Positions 13,750 to 20,913 of a stretch of DNA of 20,965 bases are shown here, piece after piece. The stretch covers positions 1 to 20,965 of the forward strand of contig CAMNGO010000016.1 in the NCBI GenBank assembly GCA_946538445.1, written 5' to 3'. Positions within the stretch are counted from its first letter, which is position 1, and each line of letters starts with the position of its first letter. The stretch comes from an uncultured Lachnospiraceae bacterium (lineage in GTDB: Bacteria > Bacillota > Clostridia > Lachnospirales > Lachnospiraceae). The position numbers and the translations under genes were made by a program. A model generated the notes under the pieces. The model saw nothing but the letters and a program-made list of their open reading frames with translations, did no database searches and was not told the DNA's origin.

Positions 13750-14295
13750 CTATCTGATGCAGGCCTCCACCATCTCCAGTTCATCTTCAAAGAGACAGTA
13801 ACCTTTGTCCCCGGATGCAGCTTTTTCCTTACAGACGGAGAATGGAACCCAGCATACCGACTCCACTTCCTCCTCCTGTAAGACCAGCCTTCCGAAATCC
13901 ACCTCTTTTTCATAGAGATAGATCGCACTAATCTCATGATTGATAAAAGGTTTTCCGTAGAATATCTCCTTGTCGAAGCCTTCATGATAACCGATAAAGT
14001 GAAGGTCTTCTGTCTCGGCATGGATTCCCAGCTCCTCCTCCAGCTCCCGGCAGGCTGCTTCCATGTAGTCTTGCCCGGCGGATAGATGCCCGGCAGCGGA
14101 GATATCATAGCAGCCGGGGAAAGAATCCTTGTGGGCGCTTCTCTTCTGCAGAAGGATCTCCGGCTCCCCCCTGCCCTTTCTTACAATAAATATGTGGACG
14201 GTCCCGTGGAGATCTCCATCCCTGTGTACCAGCTCACGTTCTTTCACTTTTCCTGTCACGGTTCCATCCGGATTTCTTATATCAAAAAACTCCAT
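13750..14295 (-). CDS. Nudix hydrolase (YfcD/IDI-like)
   Basis: A hydrolase of nucleoside diphosphates linked to another group; substrate unknown. The 181-residue protein starts MEFFDIRNPDGTVTG. The Nudix box spans 69-91: Gly69, then Gln75 where the consensus has Glu, then REL-EEE-LGI (83-91). The metal-binding REUxEExGU part is intact. The layout (long N-terminal lead, FPGCYDISAAGH before the box) resembles YfcD-type proteins and type I isopentenyl-diphosphate isomerase. Isomerase function is not supported by anything else here. The ribosome binding site is poor: AAGG-rich sequence lies about 14 nt before the ATG. It stands alone on its strand, convergent with the metallopeptidase gene and divergent from the small peptide gene. 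Confidence 0.88.
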   Translation of the reverse strand: MEFFDIRNPDGTVTGKVKERELVHRDGDLHGTVHIFIVRKGRGEPEILLQKRSAHKDSFPGCYDISAAGHLSAGQDYMEAACRELEEELGIHAETEDLHFIGYHEGFDKEIFYGKPFINHEISAIYLYEKEVDFGRLVLQEEEVESVCWVPFSVCKEKAASGDKGYCLFEDELEMVEACIR

Positions 14296-14358
14296 CTTAT
14301 TTTCTTATTTCCTTCCCTGAAATGACTAGTTTTTTTACTTGAACATTGGAAAATAATC

Positions 14359-14387
14359 TATACAAAAAATCTTAATTTTGATATATT
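14359..14387 (+). promoter_or_regulatory. Possible promoter of the 34-codon gene
   Basis: TATACA (14359-14364), 17-nt spacer, extended -10 TGaTATATT (14379-14387). The start would be near 14394, about 26 nt before the ATG. The area is very AT-rich, so a chance match cannot be excluded; TTGAAC (14339) with TACAAA (14361) is an alternative. Confidence 0.4.
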
Positions 14388-14419
14388 ATAGATAATAAAC
14401 TTAATAGGAGGTACATATT

Positions 14420-14524
14420 ATGCACATGTCATTAAACAAAATAACCATCGAACATATTACATTAGAGCATATTGGTTTTGTTCATCATGGTTTTGGTGTT
14501 GCATTACCTGATTATCTTCTGTAA
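14420..14524 (+). CDS. Unannotated 34-residue peptide gene
   Basis: Not a family I recognise. A complete reading frame, ATG at 14420 to TAA at 14522-14524, starts 8 nt after a perfect AGGAGG (14406-14411). The peptide begins MHMSLNKITIEHITLEHIG and ends FGVALPDYLL. It has five histidines, no signal peptide and no clear membrane helix. It contains a tandem TIEHI-TLEHI repeat whose two 15-nt copies differ mostly at silent or conservative positions, which argues for selection on the protein. A strong terminator begins 10 nt after the stop, so it forms a self-contained unit of about 170 nt. Alternatives are a leader or signalling peptide or an RNA-level regulator. An XRE regulator gene lies 305 bp further on. 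Confidence 0.65.
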   Translation: MHMSLNKITIEHITLEHIGFVHHGFGVALPDYLL

Positions 14525-14533
14525 GTCATAAAG

Positions 14534-14563
14534 AAGAGTTTGTGCAACGCAAACTCTTTTTTT
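14534..14563 (+). terminator. Terminator of the 34-codon gene
   Basis: Nine-bp stem AAGAGTTTG/CAAACTCTT, extendable by a G-U and a G-C pair around a CAA loop, followed by a run of T through 14563. It separates the small gene from the XRE gene. Confidence 0.9.
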
Positions 14564-14686
14564 GTACAGCCCTTTCCGATTTTATATATATTGCCAAAAA
14601 AAAGACAAAGATTGTTGTTTACTTGGATTTCATCAAAATTTTACATAAATTTTTGTATTTTTTTTCCATTTTTCTTCGGGATATGG

Positions 14687-14714
14687 TTGTTTTTTCGCTG
14701 AAATGTTATATAAT
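14687..14714 (+). promoter_or_regulatory. Possible XRE gene promoter
   Basis: TTGTTT (14687-14692), 16-nt spacer, TATAAT (14709-14714). The start would be near 14721, giving a leader of about 110 nt. Several other TATAAT-like words follow (14726-14736), so the exact promoter is uncertain. The 14564-14829 stretch is AT-rich and otherwise shows only the inverted repeat at 14777-14812. Confidence 0.4.
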
Positions 14715-14776
14715 ATATCAAGAAATATAATATAATACCTGAAAAACATGCCGTATTACCCATTCGGCTCATCTAT

Positions 14777-14812
14777 GTGTTAAATTATTGATTATTTATT
14801 TGTAACACGTTA
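14777..14812. promoter_or_regulatory. Possible operator of the XRE regulator
   Basis: GTGTTA (14777-14782) faces TAACAC (14803-14808) across 20 bp. The second copy runs into TAAC-AC-GTTA (14803-14812), a short palindrome. Such repeats just before a small XRE gene are often autoregulatory sites; no direct evidence here. Confidence 0.4.
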
Positions 14813-14829
14813 AGAAAGGCAGCGATTCT

Positions 14830-15147
14830 ATGACTTCAGATTTAGGAAAAAAAGTGAAACAGATACGTCTGGCACACCATCTCACACAGGACCAGGTAGC
14901 TAAGGCGTTGGGAGTAACTCCCGGTTATATCAGTAATGTAGAGAACAACCGCAGTTTGATGACTTTGAGGATGCTTACTTATTATGCACAGCTTACGGGC
15001 ATGTCTCTGGATTATCTCGCGGGCACCATCGACCAGGACTATAAGGACGATGCCCTTGACAGGGAGATACTGAATGCTCTGAAAGATTTTCCTTCTGAGA
15101 AAAAAGAAAAACTGATCCATATCATTCAGTTGATGAAGGACTTCTGA
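14830..15147 (+). CDS. Small XRE-family transcriptional regulator
   Basis: A 105-residue DNA-binding protein. The helix-turn-helix spans about residues 6-60: LGKKVKQIRLAHHLTQDQVAKALGV, then TPGYISNVENNRS, typical of the HTH_3 fold. The C-terminal third (KDDALDREILNALKDFP, EKKEKLIHIIQLMKDF) is a probable short helical dimerisation or ligand region. No effector domain is present. The ribosome binding site is AAAGG about 11 nt before the ATG. It converges on rsmI with only 6 bp between stop codons, the place where abrB lies next to the rsmI orthologue (yabC) in Bacillus subtilis. A possible operator is at 14777-14812. Targets are unknown; autoregulation and control of the 34-codon gene are guesses. 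Confidence 0.88.
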   Translation: MTSDLGKKVKQIRLAHHLTQDQVAKALGVTPGYISNVENNRSLMTLRMLTYYAQLTGMSLDYLAGTIDQDYKDDALDREILNALKDFPSEKKEKLIHIIQLMKDF

Positions 15148-15153
15148 TCTGAA

Positions 15154-16002
15154 TCAGTTTTCTTCATCAAGTAAAGCTTGATATACCTCTCTTTTTGGGA
15201 TTCCACGATCCTTTGCAACCCTTTTCATGGCAGATTTACGATCAATCCCCTGTTGTTCGTAAATTGCCATATGGGCCTGGATTGTCATGGATTCCCATTT
15301 TTTTTGCTCTTCTTCCTGCCTCTCCGTCTCCGGTCTTCCGGCCAGTATCAGAACATACTCCCCTCTGGGATCATGTTCTTCATAATAGTCCACCACTTCC
15401 TTCAAAGTTCCCTGTAACTTCTTCTCATGGCGTTTTGTAAGTTCTTTGCAGACTGTGATCTCTCTTTCTCCCACAACATCGAATAATTCCCGCAGGGTTC
15501 GCTTCAACCGATGTGGAGCTTCGTATAAAACGATGGTCCTGGTCTCTTTTTTCAGTTCTTCCAGTATTGCGGATCGTTCCTTCTTGTCATAGGGAAGAAA
15601 AGCTTCAAAGGCAAATCTCCTGGTAGCCTGTCCGGACATGGTTAAGGCAGTGATACATGCGCAGGCTCCCGGCAGGGAAGTCACCTCGATTCCTTCCTGA
15701 TAACACATTTTCACCAGTTCTTCCCCCGGATCAGAGATCCCGGGTGTTCCCGCATCAGTAATCAGGGCGATATTCATTCCTTCCTTCAGCTTTTCAACCA
15801 GGTAGACAGCCTTATCGATCTTATTGTATTCATGATAGCTGGTCATCTTGGTTTTAATCTCAAAATGATTCAACAGCTTGATGCTGTTTCTGGTATCCTC
15901 TGCCGCAATTAGATCTACTTCTTTAAGGGTTCTTAAAACCCGGAAAGTGATATCTTCCAGATTCCCGATGGGGGTTGCGCACAAATATAAAGTCCCTGTC
16001 AT
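15154..16002 (-). CDS. rsmI: 16S rRNA (cytidine-1402-2'-O)-methyltransferase
   Basis: Methylates the 2'-O of C1402 in the ribosomal decoding centre using S-adenosylmethionine. The 282-residue protein has the tetrapyrrole-methylase-like fold: LYLCATPIGNLEDIT (5-19), AAEDTRNS, LITDAGTPGISDPG, and SLPGACACITAL. Its ATG overlaps the stop codon of the preceding trmN6 gene in ATGA (15999-16002), and GGAG lies 7 nt upstream of it. It is the last gene of the speA-like/tmk/holB/ricT/trmN6/rsmI series. It ends 6 bp from the convergent XRE stop. Only a weak stem (CTGAT/ATCAG) lies at that junction, so transcripts from both sides probably overlap. Length and motifs are complete. Confidence 0.96.
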   Translation of the reverse strand: MTGTLYLCATPIGNLEDITFRVLRTLKEVDLIAAEDTRNSIKLLNHFEIKTKMTSYHEYNKIDKAVYLVEKLKEGMNIALITDAGTPGISDPGEELVKMCYQEGIEVTSLPGACACITALTMSGQATRRFAFEAFLPYDKKERSAILEELKKETRTIVLYEAPHRLKRTLRELFDVVGEREITVCKELTKRHEKKLQGTLKEVVDYYEEHDPRGEYVLILAGRPETERQEEEQKKWESMTIQAHMAIYEQQGIDRKSAMKRVAKDRGIPKREVYQALLDEEN

Positions 16003-16766
16003 AATCTTTCTCCGTCCGATTGAATATTCATCCCGTAGATATGATAGATCTCATCGGTATATGTTCCATCCTCCTGATAAACAATCAAAGGAGGATCCAC
16101 AGTTATCCTCTGTTTTCCTCCTTTTACCGCGTCGATCAGCACCATATTAGGTTCTTTATCCACATAGGGGTAGACCAGCCGCATACGCTTTGGCTCTAAC
16201 TTGTATTTCTTTAAAGTACTCATGATCTCTGCCAGGCGGAAGGGCCTGTGTACCATGACCAGATGCCCGCTGTGCTTTAACAGCCAGGCGGAAGCAGACA
16301 CCACATCCTCCAGAGTGCATAGGATCTCATGGCGGGATATGGCCTTTTCGTATTCCCCGTTTATCTTCCCATGACTCCCTGTCATGTAAGGAGGGTTACA
16401 GGTAACATAATCAAAGGAATCCTGCCCATAGAGCTTTCTTACTTCCTTAACATCTCCCTGTTCGATGCGGATCTTTCTCTCCTGCCCATTGATCATCAGG
16501 CTTCTTCGGGCCATTTCCACATAAGATTCCTGATATTCCAGAGCAGTTACCGAATCCAGGGGATACTTGGCTTCCAGAAGGATGGGAATGATTCCAGTGC
16601 CGCTGCACAGGTCCATCACTTTAGCATCCCTCTTCACTCTGGCATAATCCGATAGCAGGACAGCATCCATCCCAAAACAGAACCCATCTATCTTCTGCAG
16701 GATCTTGTATCCTTTGATCTGAAGATCATCCAGCCTCTCATCCGGCTTTTTCTCCATATGGTCCAA
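15999..16766 (-). CDS. trmN6: tRNA1(Val) (adenine-37-N6)-methyltransferase-like protein (TTG start)
   Basis: A SAM-dependent N6-adenine methyltransferase of the YfiC/YabB group, which in E. coli modifies A37 of tRNA-Val. The SAM-binding motif is MDLCSGTG (51-58) and the catalytic NPPY is at 124-127. The flanking region FCFGMDAVLLSDYA is typical of the family. The likely start is the TTG at 16766: AAAGGA lies 9 nt upstream of it, whereas the ATG at 16757 would be 18 nt away. With TTG the protein is 255 residues. The ribosome binding site lies in the 15-nt gap just after the ricT stop, and the gene overlaps rsmI by 4 nt. The matching gene yabB sits at the same place in Bacillus. The exact tRNA substrate is not proven by sequence. 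Confidence 0.9.
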   Translation of the reverse strand: MDHMEKKPDERLDDLQIKGYKILQKIDGFCFGMDAVLLSDYARVKRDAKVMDLCSGTGIIPILLEAKYPLDSVTALEYQESYVEMARRSLMINGQERKIRIEQGDVKEVRKLYGQDSFDYVTCNPPYMTGSHGKINGEYEKAISRHEILCTLEDVVSASAWLLKHSGHLVMVHRPFRLAEIMSTLKKYKLEPKRMRLVYPYVDKEPNMVLIDAVKGGKQRITVDPPLIVYQEDGTYTDEIYHIYGMNIQSDGERL

Positions 16767-16775
16767 GCGGATCCG

Positions 16776-16781
16776 TCCTTT
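16776..16781 (-). promoter_or_regulatory. Ribosome binding site supporting a TTG start for trmN6
   Basis: AAAGGA on the minus strand begins immediately after the ricT stop codon and lies 9 nt from TTG (16766-16764). The next in-frame ATG, at 16757, is 18 nt away, outside the usual range. Confidence 0.65.
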
Positions 16782-17681
16782 CTATAATTTGGATTTTGCC
16801 TCCTGTTTCTCCAGAGCTTCCAATTTCTTCAGCTCATTATCCATCTTGATTTTCTCTTTCTTCCTCTTCTGACGGATATTGATCTGGCTCACAGGATATT
16901 CCACGATTTCTTTCTCATCTTTATCCGTGGTGATGATCAGTTTAACCGTCTGTCGGAGCACGTTGATACTATGTACCACACCCTTGCCGCCGCCAACGAT
17001 AGATACTTCATCCTTCACATTCGGCAGTTTACTGTTAAGATACTCGTAGGTATCCTGCTCATTTTTCAGGCAGCACATAAGACGGCCGCACATCCCTGAT
17101 ATCTTGGTAGGATTCAGGGACAGATTCTGCTCCTTGGCCATCTTGATAGACACCGGAATGAACTCTGAGAGATAAGTACTACAACACAGGCTTCTGCCAC
17201 AAATACCGATTCCACCCTTAATCTTGGTCTCATCCCTGACACCGATCTGGCGCAGTTCGATACGGGTTCGGAACACAGCTGCCAGATCCTTCACCAGCTC
17301 CCGGAAATCAATACGTCCATCGGCGGTAAAATAGAATAATACCTTATTATTATCAAAGGTGTATTCACAGTCGATCAGCTTCATCTTCAGATCATGTTTC
17401 TTAATCTTCTCCAGACAGATATCAAAAGCCTCTTTGCTCTTAATCTTATTCTCCTGCTGGGTTTTCTCATCCTCCGGTGTGGCGATACGGATCACAGATT
17501 TTAAAGTAGAGACGATCTTCTCCTCCTTCACTTCCCGCTTGCCGAGCACAACCTTACCGAATTCCACCCCACGGGCAGTCTCCACGATCACATGATCTCC
17601 AACCTCCACCTCGAAATCTCCGGCGGAGAAATAATATATCTTTCCGTTATCACGGAAACGGACTCCTATCACTTGTACCAT
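16782..17681 (-). CDS. ricT: PSP1-domain protein RicT (YaaT)
   Basis: In Bacillus subtilis this protein forms the Ric (Y) complex with RicA and RicF, binds iron-sulfur clusters and affects RNase Y activity, sporulation and competence. The 299-residue protein has the family's cysteine pattern CGRSLCC (161-167) and CGRLMCC (198-204), which can ligate a cluster, and a C-terminal lysine-rich tail (about 272-299). AAGGAG seven nt upstream supports the start. It follows holB after 28 nt and precedes trmN6 by 15 nt, the Bacillus order except that yabA is missing. RicA and RicF genes are not in the window. The function in this organism is inferred from the family. Confidence 0.93.
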   Translation of the reverse strand: MVQVIGVRFRDNGKIYYFSAGDFEVEVGDHVIVETARGVEFGKVVLGKREVKEEKIVSTLKSVIRIATPEDEKTQQENKIKSKEAFDICLEKIKKHDLKMKLIDCEYTFDNNKVLFYFTADGRIDFRELVKDLAAVFRTRIELRQIGVRDETKIKGGIGICGRSLCCSTYLSEFIPVSIKMAKEQNLSLNPTKISGMCGRLMCCLKNEQDTYEYLNSKLPNVKDEVSIVGGGKGVVHSINVLRQTVKLIITTDKDEKEIVEYPVSQINIRQKRKKEKIKMDNELKKLEALEKQEAKSKL

Positions 17682-17709
17682 TGTACTACTCCTTCATTAT
17701 ATCTGCATC

Positions 17710-18705
17710 TCACTGATATCTTCTACGGATAAATATAAAGAGAAGATCCAGAGAGGGTTCAAAATTCACATTTGCCCTGATCTGTCGCTCTGTCTGAGTG
17801 ATCCTGTCATTGATTTCGTTGATTGCCTCCATGGACAATTGTTTTTCCTGGACCTGAATAGAGGACAAAGCATTGGAAAAAAACAGTTTTTCTTTATTCT
17901 TTAAAATCTTCCAGACGATGATATCCCGGAACCACAGGCGCATGATATCCAGGTAATCATTAATCTGATCCTTGTAAGCTTTACATTGTCTTGCCATCTC
18001 ATCCAGCTCGAAGATCTCCCACTCATGCATGGATTTTAAAAGACCAAAGGCATGTTCTCTCATCTGATTAAACTCGGTGGAATGTGCGATACGGATGGCC
18101 CTTCCCAGATTACCCATGGCGAATCCTGCATAGAAATCTGCTCTTCCTTCATCGATACCTTCCTGTTCCATCAGATATCGGCGAACGGCATAATCCGGTA
18201 CCGGTTTGACACTCATGGTGATACATCTGGATAATATGGTAGGAAGAAATGCTCCCCTGCTGTTCGCCAGCAGAAAAATCACCGCATATTCGGCCGGTTC
18301 CTCTATGGTCTTGAGGATTGCATTCTGAGCTGCGGGATTCATTTTTTCCGCCTCATCGATGATGTAGATCTTATAAGGTCCCTTGTAAGGACTGATATCT
18401 ATGGTATTCACCACCTGATTCCGAATCTCTCCCACACTGATCACATTTGCTTTCTCATGGGTCACCCAGATAACATCCGGATGATTCCGATGGTCCATCT
18501 GGATACAGGAAGTACATTTCCCACAGGGTTTTCCTGATGGGGCTTCACACTGCATAATCTTGGAGAAGGCGGCGGCAAGCATCTTTTTCCCGCATCCCTT
18601 TTCTCCCTCGAAGATATAAGCGTGGGAAACTCTGCCCTGGGCGATGGCGTGCTGAAAATAATCTTTTATCGATTCATTTCCAAGGATCCGGTCCAAATCA
18701 TTCAT
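17710..18705 (-). CDS. holB: DNA polymerase III, delta' subunit
   Basis: A clamp-loader subunit that helps place the sliding clamp on DNA. The N-terminal AAA+ domain of this 331-residue protein has GEKGCGKK (34-41) and a zinc module with Cys53, Cys61, Cys64 and Cys67. IYIIDEAEKMNPAAQNAILKTIEEP is the hallmark sensor and Walker-B-like region, and LPTILSRC carries the conserved SRC motif. The C-terminal half is the less conserved collar domain. The start codon overlaps the tmk end by 8 nt (GATGAATGA), indicating translational coupling. The genes yaaQ and yaaR that separate tmk and holB in Bacillus are absent here. Length and motifs look complete. Confidence 0.95.
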   Translation of the reverse strand: MNDLDRILGNESIKDYFQHAIAQGRVSHAYIFEGEKGCGKKMLAAAFSKIMQCEAPSGKPCGKCTSCIQMDHRNHPDVIWVTHEKANVISVGEIRNQVVNTIDISPYKGPYKIYIIDEAEKMNPAAQNAILKTIEEPAEYAVIFLLANSRGAFLPTILSRCITMSVKPVPDYAVRRYLMEQEGIDEGRADFYAGFAMGNLGRAIRIAHSTEFNQMREHAFGLLKSMHEWEIFELDEMARQCKAYKDQINDYLDIMRLWFRDIIVWKILKNKEKLFFSNALSSIQVQEKQLSMEAINEINDRITQTERQIRANVNFEPSLDLLFIFIRRRYQ

Positions 18706-19318
18706 CTGCCTCTTCCTCTATATATTTTCGGATCTCCCGATGGATCTCTTCCACAGAAAGACAGCCATCGATCCGTATAACTTCCGGTCTGTCACAAAGT
18801 ACCTTTCGGTATCCTTCGGATACCATACGGTGAAAATCGATGCTTTCCTGCTCCAGGCGGTCCAGCTTCTTCTGTTTTTTCTTTCTGGCTAATCCTTCCT
18901 CTTCCGGTATATCGATAAAGAAGATAAGATCCGGCTGATATATCCCGATACCCGGCGCATTGATACGGGAAACCGTCTCGATTCCAAGCCCTCTGGCAAT
19001 CCCCTGATACACGATGGAGGAATCCACAAACCGATCGCTGATCACGACCTTTCCCTCTTCGATGGCAGGTCCGATCACATCATGAATCAGCTGGGCTCTG
19101 GAAGCTGCATACAGAAGCATCTCCGTCACATCCGACATCTCTGTATAATCCGGATTAAGGATAATCTGGCGAATAGCCTCCCCGATCCGGGTTCCTCCCG
19201 GTTCTCTGGTAATCAGGCACTCTCTTCCCTTCTCCTCGAGATACTCTTTCAATCTGCTGATCTGGGTTGTCTTTCCGGATCCGTCCGGGCCTTCCAGAAC
19301 GATAAACTTTCCCTTCAT
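18698..19318 (-). CDS. tmk: Thymidylate kinase
   Basis: Phosphorylates dTMP to dTDP with ATP, essential for DNA synthesis. The 206-residue protein has P-loop GPDGSGKT (10-17), TREPGGT (37-43), the SDRF substrate motif, and a lid region rich in Lys and Arg (ARKKKQKKLDRLE). AGGAG seven nt before the ATG supports the start. It follows the decarboxylase gene by 13 nt and overlaps holB by 8 nt, a classic Firmicute tmk-holB module. The lid is basic, and the P-loop Asp12 is not followed by Arg; by family rules this resembles the Gram-positive/E. coli spectrum, but the class is not certain. Confidence 0.97.
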   Translation of the reverse strand: MKGKFIVLEGPDGSGKTTQISRLKEYLEEKGRECLITREPGGTRIGEAIRQIILNPDYTEMSDVTEMLLYAASRAQLIHDVIGPAIEEGKVVISDRFVDSSIVYQGIARGLGIETVSRINAPGIGIYQPDLIFFIDIPEEEGLARKKKQKKLDRLEQESIDFHRMVSEGYRKVLCDRPEVIRIDGCLSVEEIHREIRKYIEEEADE

Positions 19319-19331
19319 TGTGATACTCCTA

Positions 19332-20765
19332 TCATTTACTTTCCTCCGGAAGACTTTTGGAACATGCCACTTCTATAATCCCTCCGGTTAGAGCTGGTAC
19401 ATTATAACCATTATATAGGTAATATTTTATATTTGCCACTATTTCTTTTGTGATTTTTTCTCCGGGAACCAAAACGGGAATCCCCGGCGGATAGAGATAG
19501 ATGTAATCCGCTGCGATTTCATCGATGCTCTCTTCCAGGGGGATACTCTTCTTCTCCCCGCTTCTTACCTCCCAGACCGGTCTGCATTGCTCAGGTCTCC
19601 GGGAGAAGAGCAGGCCTTTTACGGCATCCTCCCTTTGGACACTATCCAGCTCCTCATCTATGGTGAAGATTGCTTCCTCCAGCCTGTCAAATGTTTCGGA
19701 TGTATCATTGATTGAAGTCATGGCAAGACAATAAAAAGCTGTCTCCATCTCACACTCGATATGAAATCGCTCCAGCAATTGCCGGAAAAGCTCTGCCCCG
19801 GTCATATTGGACGCCTTTGTCAGGAAAACCAGTTTCCCTATATCATAATCATAGACCTGATTCTTTTGGGGAGTAAATAAGGAAATATGCTTCAGTTTTG
19901 CACATTTGCTTCGAAATCTCCTGAGCTTATCCACATATTCCTGCATCTTGTCCGCATGCTCCTGTGTATAACAGATCCCATATTCAGCGGAAGCCAGCAG
20001 CAGATAAGAAGGGCTGGATGTTTCATAAATGGAAAGCATCTCTTCAATCCTGTCACCAGGAACCAGATCAGAACACAGATGAAGCAGAGCAGTCTGGGTT
20101 ACACATGGCAGGGTCTTGTGGATACTCTGGATCACCAGATCGGCCCCACAACTTACAGCACTCTCCGGAAAGTCCTGACTAAAGATAAAATGAGCGCCAT
20201 GGGCTTCATCCACAATCAAAGGAATCCCGTAGGGTTCCAGGATTTCCTTGATTCCTGCCACGTCGCTGACAACTCCTTCGTAAGTCGGAGAAGTAATCAC
20301 CACTGCCTTAATCCCTGGATGTTCTTCCAACAGGATTCTGATCTCCTCCTTCTGCTTCTCCCCGATATCCAGAAACATATCATACTCTTCTGAGTATTCC
20401 GGATAGAGATAAACAGGATTAAGATGCAGTAGACGAACAGTATTATAAACTGATTTGTGGCAATTTCTGGCCATAAGGATTTCATCCCCCGGCTGGCAAA
20501 CCGCTGAGACAGAGGCAAGGATCCCCACAGTACTCCCGTTTACCAGATACCAGGATTTCTGTGTGCCATAGATTTCTCTCAACTGTTCCATGGATTCAAG
20601 AATCATTCCTTCCGGATGGTGGAGGTTATCATAGTCGCGGATTTCCGTGATATCCATCTGAATGATATCCTGAGCAGATAAACTCCTCTTATGCCCCGGC
20701 ATATGGAAAGGGATACGTTTTTCATTTTTCAGATTCAAGAGCTTTTTACATATAATCATTTCCAT
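19332..20765 (-). CDS. Orn/Lys/Arg decarboxylase family protein (YaaO-like)
   Basis: A pyridoxal-phosphate enzyme predicted to decarboxylate a basic amino acid, a possible first step to polyamines. The 477-residue length matches the short YaaO/SpeA-type branch rather than the about 715-residue inducible enzymes. It has FHMPGHK (20-26), VNGSTVG (75-81), DEAHG (186-190), and the PLP lysine Lys217 in SIHKT. In Bacillus, yaaO also sits directly upstream of tmk, so the position agrees. The substrate (arginine, lysine, ornithine) cannot be read from sequence. The ribosome binding site is weak (AAGAG about 9 nt before the ATG at 20765); a second ATG at 20759 is possible. A tRNA-operon terminator ends 30 nt upstream with no clear promoter between. 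Confidence 0.88.
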   Translation of the reverse strand: MEMIICKKLLNLKNEKRIPFHMPGHKRSLSAQDIIQMDITEIRDYDNLHHPEGMILESMEQLREIYGTQKSWYLVNGSTVGILASVSAVCQPGDEILMARNCHKSVYNTVRLLHLNPVYLYPEYSEEYDMFLDIGEKQKEEIRILLEEHPGIKAVVITSPTYEGVVSDVAGIKEILEPYGIPLIVDEAHGAHFIFSQDFPESAVSCGADLVIQSIHKTLPCVTQTALLHLCSDLVPGDRIEEMLSIYETSSPSYLLLASAEYGICYTQEHADKMQEYVDKLRRFRSKCAKLKHISLFTPQKNQVYDYDIGKLVFLTKASNMTGAELFRQLLERFHIECEMETAFYCLAMTSINDTSETFDRLEEAIFTIDEELDSVQREDAVKGLLFSRRPEQCRPVWEVRSGEKKSIPLEESIDEIAADYIYLYPPGIPVLVPGEKITKEIVANIKYYLYNGYNVPALTGGIIEVACSKSLPEESK

Positions 20766-20786
20766 ATCTTTTACTCTTTTCGGGAA

Positions 20787-20827
20787 AATAAAAAATCTCT
20801 GAGAACCAACTAAAGGCTCTCAGAGAT
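20787..20827 (-). terminator. Terminator after the tRNA genes and just ahead of the decarboxylase gene
   Basis: On the minus strand, stem ATCTCTGAGA/TCTCAGAGAT with a 13-nt loop (an inner GCC/GGT-like pairing is possible) is followed by a T-rich tract (20794 downward). It lies 8 nt after the 3' end of tRNA-Lys and 30 nt before the decarboxylase start. Confidence 0.88.
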
Positions 20828-20835
20828 GAATCATA

Positions 20836-20908
20836 TGAGGCATCGGGGATTCGAACCCCGGACAACTTGATTAAAAGTCAAGTGCTCTACCAACTGAGCT
20901 AATGCCCC
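20836..20908 (-). tRNA. tRNA-Lys (anticodon TTT)
   Basis: 73 nt with acceptor stem GGGGCAT/ATGCCTC and discriminator A, D-arm TAGCTCAGTTGGTAGAGCA, anticodon stem CTTGA/TCAAG around CT-TTT-AA, and T-arm CCGGGGTTCGAATCCCCG. The 3' CCA is not encoded. It lies 5 nt downstream of tRNA-Phe in the same transcript. Confidence 0.97.
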
Positions 20909-20913
20909 AAAAA

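Noticed and set aside
14420..14563. Histidine-operon leader peptide with attenuator.
   Set aside because: The histidines are scattered rather than in a run, no his gene follows, and the next gene is 305 bp away behind its own promoter candidates.
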